Shown piece by piece: positions 1 to 5,036 of a stretch of DNA of 5,036 nucleotides (within the stretch, counting starts at the first letter, position 1; each line of letters starts with the position of its first letter). A program made the translations under genes and the position numbers. The notes under the pieces were generated by a model that ran no database searches, was not told where the DNA came from, and saw nothing but the letters and a program-made list of their open reading frames with translations. Source of the stretch: Candidatus Sphingobacterium stercoripullorum (lineage in GTDB: Bacteria; Bacteroidota; Bacteroidia; Sphingobacteriales; Sphingobacteriaceae); NCBI GenBank assembly GCA_019114715.1, contig DXEZ01000064.1, positions 1 through 5,036 on the forward strand, written 5' to 3'.

Positions 1-52
1 AAGGATTTAGGGAATAGTGAAATAGAATTTATTAAAAATCAACATATAAAAA

Positions 53-112
53 ATGCAAATTAGGTTTATCGGTGCTATTATACTTGCTTTTATAGTTCAA
101 GTAGCGTTTGGA
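53..112 (+). other. Signal peptide of the GH2 enzyme
   Basis: Codons 1-20 encode a short n-region with one arginine (MQIR), a hydrophobic core (FIGAIILAFIVQVAF) and a small residue before Gln21, giving a predicted type I cut AFG|QS. There is no cysteine near the cut, so the enzyme is not predicted to be a surface lipoprotein. The mature protein starts with the RELVDFNQGW stretch typical of the GH2 N-terminal domain, which supports the ATG at 53 as the true start. Confidence 0.8.
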
Positions 113-2440
113 CAATCAAGGGAACTCGTAGATTTTAACCAGGGGTGGGCTTTTATCTTGGATGATGATCTATCTTATAGACATGAAGATTATCAGCCTA
201 GAGGTTGGCAAAAGGTGAATCTACCACACGACTGGAGTATAGGTTTTGATTTTGATGAGAAATACCCAGCAGGGAATGCTGGAGGAGCTCTGCCAGGTGG
301 CGTGGGTTGGTACAGGAAAACCTTTACCTTGGATAAAGGCGATGAGAATAAAGAGATACATGTGCTTTTTGGTGGCGCTCAGCGGTATACGGAGGTGTGG
401 ATAAATGGTCACTATATAGGTAAGCATATTAACGGCTACCTATCGTTTGAAAAAGAATTGACAGCGCACTTGAACCCTTCGGGGCAGCCCAATACCATCG
501 CTGTGCGTGTAGATAATAGCTTGCAGCCAAACTCGCGCTGGTACACAGGAGCAGGGATTTATAGAAAGGTGTTTTTAGAAAAAAGAAACCCCGTTCATTT
601 ATTAAAAGAAGAGACCTTTATCACAACGCCTAAAGTCCAGGCGGCGCTAAGTGAGCTGCATATTGCCTCGCAAGTGGCTGGAAAGAGTGGTGCTTTAACA
701 GCTTCCATTAGCCTAGAGGATGAAAACGGTCAGTCCGTATTAGCCAAAGAGCAAGCCCTAAGTCAAGGGAAGCTGGACTTCTCAGCAGAGGTGAAAAATG
801 TCAAGCTTTGGGATGTCGATAACCCATACCTTTACAACCTTACTATTACCCTGAAAGACGCTAGTGGTCGCCAGGTCGATGCACTTTCTTACCGCCTTGG
901 GTTTAGAGATTTTAACTTTGATGTGCAGAAAGGATTCTTCTTAAACGACCAGTATATGAAAATTCATGGTGTTTGTATGCACCATGATTTGGGACTGCTT
1001 GGCGCAAGTTTTAATAAATCGGCCGCCAAGCGCCAGCTGGTAATTATGAAGGAAATGGGCGTGAATGCTATTCGTACAGCACACAACCCGCCGGCTAAAG
1101 AGTTACTTGATTTATGCGATGAATTAGGCCTATTAGTATATAACGAAGCGTACGATATGTGGAGGCTTCGGAAAAATAAATTCGACTACCATATCGATTT
1201 CAAGGAACACCACATCAGTGACTTGGAAAGCTTTATAAAAAGAGATAGAAACCATACTTCTGTATTTATGTGGAGTATAGGAAATGAAATTAGAGAGCAA
1301 TTTGATAGCACAGGCGTTGACCTGACTAAAAACATGAGCCAAGTGGTGAAGACAATAGACCCCACCCGCCCAGTGACAGTAGCCTTAACGGAAACGAATT
1401 ATGATAAGAACTTTATAGCACAAGCTGAATCTCTGGATGTACTGGGTTTTAACTATAAGTACTTTGATTACGATAAATTACCTAAAGAATTTAAAAATTA
1501 TCCGCTTTTAGCATCAGAAACGACCTCCGCACTACAGACCCGTGGTGTGTACGATGCGCTTCACGACACCATACAGCTGTGGCCAGCTTCCTCAAAGGAT
1601 AAGTACGTGACCAATGGTAATGACGATTATACCGTAAGCGCCTACGATAATGTGGCGGCTTATTGGGGGACGAGCCATGAAAGGGCTTGGATTGAAGTGA
1701 AAAAGAGAGACTTCCTTTCCGGGATATTTGTTTGGACGGGTTTTGATTATTTAGGGGAGCCGGTGCCTTACCCATACCCCGCCAGAAGTTCTTACTATGG
1801 AATAGTTGATTTAGCTGGACTTCCAAAGGATGTTTACTACATGTACCAGTCCGAGTGGACCGATAAAGAGGTTTTACACGTGCTGCCGCATTGGAACTGG
1901 AATGCAGGGGAACAAGTGGATGTATGGTGTTACTATAATAATGCTGATGAAGTAGAGCTTTTTATTAATGGAGAAAGCTACGGGAAAGCGAAAAAGAATC
2001 CAGAGCAATTGCATGCAAAATGGCAGGTTCCATTTCAAGCTGGGGAACTTAAAGTAGTGAAATATAAAGATGGTCAGCCGTTACAAGAAACCAGTAAGTT
2101 TACGGCTGGATCCCCTGTAGATATACAGGTAGCTTTAGAATCGGAAAAATATGCAACTGGCCAGGAAGATGACCTGGTATTTGCTACGTTCTCTCTAGTG
2201 GATAAAGATGGAAATACAGTTCCTCATGAAGATTTGAAAATATCCTTAGAGGAATTAGAAAATATAGAAGTTCTTGGAACCGATAACGGATACCAAGCGG
2301 ATTTAAACTCCTTGAGTAAACCTGAAAGAGAAACTTACAAAGGACTGGCAGTAGCTTTTTTGAGGAAGAAAGACTCCAGTAAGCCGGCTAAAGTACAATT
2401 GAATTCGAAGCTCGGTAAAAAGACTATTGCTATTCAATAA
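53..2440 (+). CDS. Secreted glycoside hydrolase family 2 enzyme, probable beta-galactosidase (GalB-like)
   Basis: Probably an exo-acting retaining glycosidase that removes terminal beta-linked sugars, most likely galactose, from imported oligosaccharides. Residues 1-20 form a type I signal peptide (hydrophobic run from about 5 to 19, cleavage likely AFG|Q) with no lipobox cysteine, so a periplasmic location is inferred. Apparent domains: GH2 sugar-binding jelly roll about 24-185 (WYTGAGIYR at 163-171), immunoglobulin-like domain about 190-285, TIM barrel about 294-590, DUF4982-like domain from about 594 (YYMYQSEW at 595-602), and a GH2 C-terminal 'C5'-type domain about 688-795. Family motifs place the acid/base at Glu412 (SIGNEI) and the nucleophile at Glu489 (LASETTS). 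RTAHNPP (341-347) and FVWTGFDYLGEP (559-570) are also intact. The length is normal for this subfamily. The ATG at 53 immediately precedes the signal peptide; its leader is A-rich without a Shine-Dalgarno sequence, as is usual in Bacteroidota. A susC-like gene follows 26 bases later. GH2 membership is nearly certain; beta-galactosidase rather than beta-glucuronidase or another GH2 activity is less so. Confidence 0.93.
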   Translation: MQIRFIGAIILAFIVQVAFGQSRELVDFNQGWAFILDDDLSYRHEDYQPRGWQKVNLPHDWSIGFDFDEKYPAGNAGGALPGGVGWYRKTFTLDKGDENKEIHVLFGGAQRYTEVWINGHYIGKHINGYLSFEKELTAHLNPSGQPNTIAVRVDNSLQPNSRWYTGAGIYRKVFLEKRNPVHLLKEETFITTPKVQAALSELHIASQVAGKSGALTASISLEDENGQSVLAKEQALSQGKLDFSAEVKNVKLWDVDNPYLYNLTITLKDASGRQVDALSYRLGFRDFNFDVQKGFFLNDQYMKIHGVCMHHDLGLLGASFNKSAAKRQLVIMKEMGVNAIRTAHNPPAKELLDLCDELGLLVYNEAYDMWRLRKNKFDYHIDFKEHHISDLESFIKRDRNHTSVFMWSIGNEIREQFDSTGVDLTKNMSQVVKTIDPTRPVTVALTETNYDKNFIAQAESLDVLGFNYKYFDYDKLPKEFKNYPLLASETTSALQTRGVYDALHDTIQLWPASSKDKYVTNGNDDYTVSAYDNVAAYWGTSHERAWIEVKKRDFLSGIFVWTGFDYLGEPVPYPYPARSSYYGIVDLAGLPKDVYYMYQSEWTDKEVLHVLPHWNWNAGEQVDVWCYYNNADEVELFINGESYGKAKKNPEQLHAKWQVPFQAGELKVVKYKDGQPLQETSKFTAGSPVDIQVALESEKYATGQEDDLVFATFSLVDKDGNTVPHEDLKISLEELENIEVLGTDNGYQADLNSLSKPERETYKGLAVAFLRKKDSSKPAKVQLNSKLGKKTIAIQ

Positions 2441-2466
2441 CAGGATGGACTAAAACAATACAATTT

Positions 2467-2601
2467 ATGATGACATATAAATATTCAAGAATGGAGCATA
2501 CATTAAGGGAGGTTTTAGGGAAAAGCTACCGAGGTGAATGGTGGCGAGCTTTGGGCATGCTCATACTGTGCCTTCTTTTAACTGTACCTTCTGTAATGGC
2601 T
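2467..2601 (+). other. Signal peptide region of the SusC-like receptor
   Basis: Codons 1-45 from the ATG at 2467 read as an export signal. The n-region has several basic residues and ends in GEWWR (23-27). The hydrophobic core LGMLILCLLLTV (29-40) follows, and PSVMA|Q gives a good type I cleavage site after Ala45. Cys35 sits inside the core without a lipobox around it, so it does not indicate a lipoprotein. From the ATG at 2491 (MEHTL) the n-region would have 19 residues before the core instead of 27, and both forms are exportable. The ATG at 2557 is too late, because it lies within the hydrophobic core. Confidence 0.75.
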
Positions 2602-5036
2602 CAAGGAAACCAAGACTCCAATACAGTATCCGGTGTAGTCTTAGACGAGCAAAGGGTGCCATTAGCTGGTGTAACCGTCTCTATTGCCAATACCGTATTA
2701 TCCACCTCTACAGATAACGACGGTAGGTTTTCTTTAAACCTACCAAGCCAAACCGAGAACCTGGAGTTGGTGTTACATTTTGTTGGCTTTAAGGAGCATA
2801 AGCAAAGTTTTAAGCCGGGGGATGAGCTTACCATATCCCTGATAGAAGATAATCTCGCTTTAGATGAGGTGGTAGTGATAGGTTTTGGTACCGTGAAGAA
2901 AAGGGATTTAACGGGTTCAGTAAGTTCTGTTCGCTCCGAAGATATTGTTCGATCGCCCGCGCATAACGCCATGGAATCTCTTCAAGGACAGGTGCCAGGT
3001 TTGGATATCGTTCGTGAGTCGGGTAGTGCTACCTCAGGGGTAGATATGCGAATCAGGGGAAATAGATCGCTTTCTGATGCACCAGGTGCTAATAGTCCTC
3101 TGATCATTATCGATGGTATGCAAGGCGGAAATATCAGTGATATCAACCCTCAGGATATAGAAACAATTGATGTATTGAAAGATGCATCCTCAACGGCTAT
3201 ATACGGTTCTCAAGGAGCTAATGGGGTAATCATTGTAACCACTAAAAGAGGTAAGTCCGGTACTCCCAAAATTAACTACAATGCGTATGTTGGTGCTAAC
3301 GGCTGGGCGCAATATCCCGATCTTTTGTACGGAGATGCTTACTTGAACTTACGGAGAGAAGCTGCTAGAACTTCGGGGCAATGGAATGGACCAGAGGACG
3401 ATCAAACCTTGTTTACAACAGGTGAGTGGCAAGCTTACAACGATCAAAAGTGGGTTAACTGGAAGGATGAAGTTTTCCATACAGGTGTGGTACAAAGCCA
3501 TCAGCTTTCAGTACAAGGCGGAAACGATAAAACCACTGCTTTCGCCTCAGGTGGATATTACCGCGAACTGGGAACATTTAAAAACGACCACTTAGATAAA
3601 TACAACCTACGTTTAAATATCGACCAAAGTATCAAAGAGCAAATAAAAGTAGGGTTAACCTCACAAATTACGCATTTTGATGGCAGTGAAAGAGCCAGTA
3701 ACATCCTAAATAGAGCCGTGCAGAATGTGCCTTTAGGTACGCCGTATGATTCCGAAGGGAATGTGGTTCTTTGGCCCTTAGGCAGAGAGGGGCAGGTTAG
3801 CCCCCTAGCGGATGAGGCTAGCGAGCACACCGCCCAATATAAAAGTGGCAACACACATGTTATTGCCAATGGGTTTTTAGAGCTGAAGCCCATTCAAGGT
3901 TTGAGCGTAAGGTCTAACTTTGGCGCGAATTTAACTTTCTTATCCGATAAGTCTTTTGAAAGCCCATCTTCGATACGCAGAGCGGGAGAGTTTACAACCT
4001 CTAGAGCCTCGGTGGATAATACACAGCAGAGCTTCTTGAACTGGGATAATATCATCAACTACAACCTGGATCTAGATGCACATAGCTTCAACTTTACCGG
4101 GCTAACTTCTTGGACTCAATCGAAAATGAATTATTCGATCATGGCCGGTGAAGGACAGTTGATTGAAGAGCAGCTATGGCATAACTTGAGCGCCAATAAA
4201 AAAGACTCCTATACCATTCACTCGGATTATGTGCAGAGTCAGTCGTTCTCCTATGCTTTACGTATGAACTACTCGTACTTAGGAAGATACCTGTTTACGC
4301 TATCCAACCGCTGGGATGGGGCCTCTAGGTTGTCGAAAGGCAATAAATGGGCGGCTTTCCCTTCAGCGGCATTCGCATGGAGAGTGAGCGATGAGGATTG
4401 GTTTGATTCGCAAACGGTCAACGATTTTAAAGTGCGGTTGAGCTACGGATTAACTGGGAACTCTGGAATTAGAGAATACGGTACCCAATCGGTAGTCACC
4501 GGGCATTCCAATGCGGCCTTCCAAGACCAAGGCTATGTTTATTATACCTATAATAACATGATTGGTAACGAGAATTTAGGCTGGGAAAAATCAGCATCGT
4601 GGAACTTAGGGGTAGACCTCAACCTGTTTGCGGGAAGAGTGAACCTGGTGGCCGATTTATACAACACAAAAACTACAGACATTCTTTTACCAAGAACCCT
4701 CCCTACATCCATGGGTTCGGGGAATAACACACCATTTCAGATTTACCAAAACATAGGTACTACCAGCAATAAAGGTATTGAGGTGGTGATTAACACGAAG
4801 AATATCGATAAAACAAACTTCAGCTGGAGCTCGGATATCACATTTGGAGCCAATAAAGAAAAGATTGTGGACCTAATAGATGGAACCGACATCATCGGTG
4901 CTACTACCAGAGAGACTGAAAGTTTACTTATCGGTAGGCCCCTACAATCGTTTTATTCTTTTAAAAGGCTAGGAATATGGCAACAGCATGAAGAAGATGA
5001 AGCAGCAACTTATTTCAAAGATAAAGCGAAAACGCA
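2467..5036 (+). CDS. SusC/RagA-family TonB-linked outer membrane receptor, 3' end cut by the window
   Basis: Outer-membrane TonB-dependent transporter that normally pairs with a SusD-like lipoprotein to import oligosaccharides. Numbered from the ATG at 2467, 856 codons are open and no stop is reached. A signal peptide has a long basic n-region, a hydrophobic core at about 28-40 and likely cleavage VMA|Q after residue 45. A carboxypeptidase-regulatory-like beta-sandwich follows at about 53-126 (VSGVV, then DNDGRFSL at 83-90). The SusC hallmark LDEVVVIGFGTVKKRDLTGS spans 132-151 and includes the TonB-box-like stretch. The plug domain runs about 144-262 and ends in the family signature VLKDASSTAIYGSQGANG and TTKRG. 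The barrel begins near 263 and shows typical SusC motifs: RWDGASRL (615-622), KWAAFPS (627-633), RLSYGLTGN (657-665), GNENLGWEKS (700-709) and ESLLIGRPLQSFY (818-830). Relatives are usually about 1000-1100 residues, so about 150-250 are probably missing. There is no STN domain. Possible starts are ATGs at 2467, 2470 and 2491; none has a strong ribosome binding site. The gene probably shares an operon with the GH2 gene. Confidence 0.95.
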   Translation, partial: MMTYKYSRMEHTLREVLGKSYRGEWWRALGMLILCLLLTVPSVMAQGNQDSNTVSGVVLDEQRVPLAGVTVSIANTVLSTSTDNDGRFSLNLPSQTENLELVLHFVGFKEHKQSFKPGDELTISLIEDNLALDEVVVIGFGTVKKRDLTGSVSSVRSEDIVRSPAHNAMESLQGQVPGLDIVRESGSATSGVDMRIRGNRSLSDAPGANSPLIIIDGMQGGNISDINPQDIETIDVLKDASSTAIYGSQGANGVIIVTTKRGKSGTPKINYNAYVGANGWAQYPDLLYGDAYLNLRREAARTSGQWNGPEDDQTLFTTGEWQAYNDQKWVNWKDEVFHTGVVQSHQLSVQGGNDKTTAFASGGYYRELGTFKNDHLDKYNLRLNIDQSIKEQIKVGLTSQITHFDGSERASNILNRAVQNVPLGTPYDSEGNVVLWPLGREGQVSPLADEASEHTAQYKSGNTHVIANGFLELKPIQGLSVRSNFGANLTFLSDKSFESPSSIRRAGEFTTSRASVDNTQQSFLNWDNIINYNLDLDAHSFNFTGLTSWTQSKMNYSIMAGEGQLIEEQLWHNLSANKKDSYTIHSDYVQSQSFSYALRMNYSYLGRYLFTLSNRWDGASRLSKGNKWAAFPSAAFAWRVSDEDWFDSQTVNDFKVRLSYGLTGNSGIREYGTQSVVTGHSNAAFQDQGYVYYTYNNMIGNENLGWEKSASWNLGVDLNLFAGRVNLVADLYNTKTTDILLPRTLPTSMGSGNNTPFQIYQNIGTTSNKGIEVVINTKNIDKTNFSWSSDITFGANKEKIVDLIDGTDIIGATTRETESLLIGRPLQSFYSFKRLGIWQQHEEDEAATYFKDKAKT

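Noticed and set aside
1..52. Possible Bacteroidota promoter upstream of the GH2 gene.
   Set aside because: The stretch TAGAATTTA resembles TAnnTTTG but has the wrong spacing and no G. No paired TTTG -33 element is visible, so the promoter is probably outside the window or further upstream in an operon.
1..63. A frame open from the left edge to a TAG at 61-63, overlapping the GH2 start by 11 bases, possibly the tail of an upstream gene.
   Set aside because: Only 20 codons are visible and an open stretch of that length is expected fairly often by chance. The peptide shows no recognisable motif. The other two forward frames stop at 8-10 and 15-17, so an upstream gene could equally end there.
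1491..1826. A 111-codon open frame on the minus strand inside the GH2 gene.
   Set aside because: It lies opposite the highly conserved nucleophile and barrel region of the GH2 enzyme. Its translation has no recognisable domain and it is explained as an antisense shadow.
2441..2466. Possible promoter or terminator between the two genes.
   Set aside because: The 26 bases contain no inverted repeat with a T-run. The nearest match to the Bacteroidota -7 element (TACAATTT) has the wrong spacing and lacks the final G.
2601..2972. A 123-codon open frame on the minus strand opposite the start of the SusC-like gene.
   Set aside because: It is opposite the signal peptide, N-terminal domain and early plug of a clearly coding SusC homologue. 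The product is serine/threonine/proline-rich with no family resemblance, as expected of a shadow frame.
3386..3893. Open frames of 69 codons (plus strand, 3386-3595) and 111 codons (minus strand, 3558-3893) inside the SusC-like gene.
   Set aside because: Both overlap the continuous barrel-coding frame, which carries recognisable SusC motifs on each side. Neither has a recognisable motif or a supporting start region.

Overview
This window is a fragment of a polysaccharide utilization locus (PUL) from a member of the Bacteroidota. A secreted glycoside hydrolase family 2 (GH2) enzyme is followed directly by a SusC/RagA-type TonB-linked outer-membrane receptor, a pairing characteristic of that phylum. 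The moderate, fairly AT-leaning base composition and the AT-rich leaders without a Shine-Dalgarno sequence agree. I cannot name a genus; a Flavobacteriia, Sphingobacteriia or Cytophagia member is as likely as a gut Bacteroidales member.

Layout: positions 1-52 are an AT-rich leader with no recognisable promoter. Positions 53-2440 (+) encode a complete 795-residue GH2 enzyme with a signal peptide, five apparent domains and both catalytic glutamates. Positions 2441-2466 are a 26-base spacer with no visible terminator or promoter. From 2467 (or 2491) to the right edge runs a susC-like gene on the same strand. It is open for 856 codons and cut off by the window end, so an estimated 150-250 residues of its beta-barrel are missing. 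The window is almost entirely coding, and no RNA gene, mobile element, CRISPR array or sizeable repeat was seen.

How the genes would work together (inference from the SusCD paradigm): the SusC-like protein, with a SusD-like lipoprotein probably encoded just past the right edge, would import oligosaccharides across the outer membrane using TonB energy. The GH2 enzyme, exported by a type I signal peptide and so probably periplasmic, would remove terminal sugars, most likely beta-galactose. The substrate polysaccharide cannot be told from these two genes. The SusC-like protein lacks an N-terminal STN signalling domain, so control by a trans-envelope sigma/anti-sigma pair is not suggested, and no regulator gene is in view.

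I found no clear evidence of a new biological system. The points worth a second look are modest: the substrate of the locus, active-site-proximal substitutions in the GH2 enzyme, and the start of the SusC-like gene.
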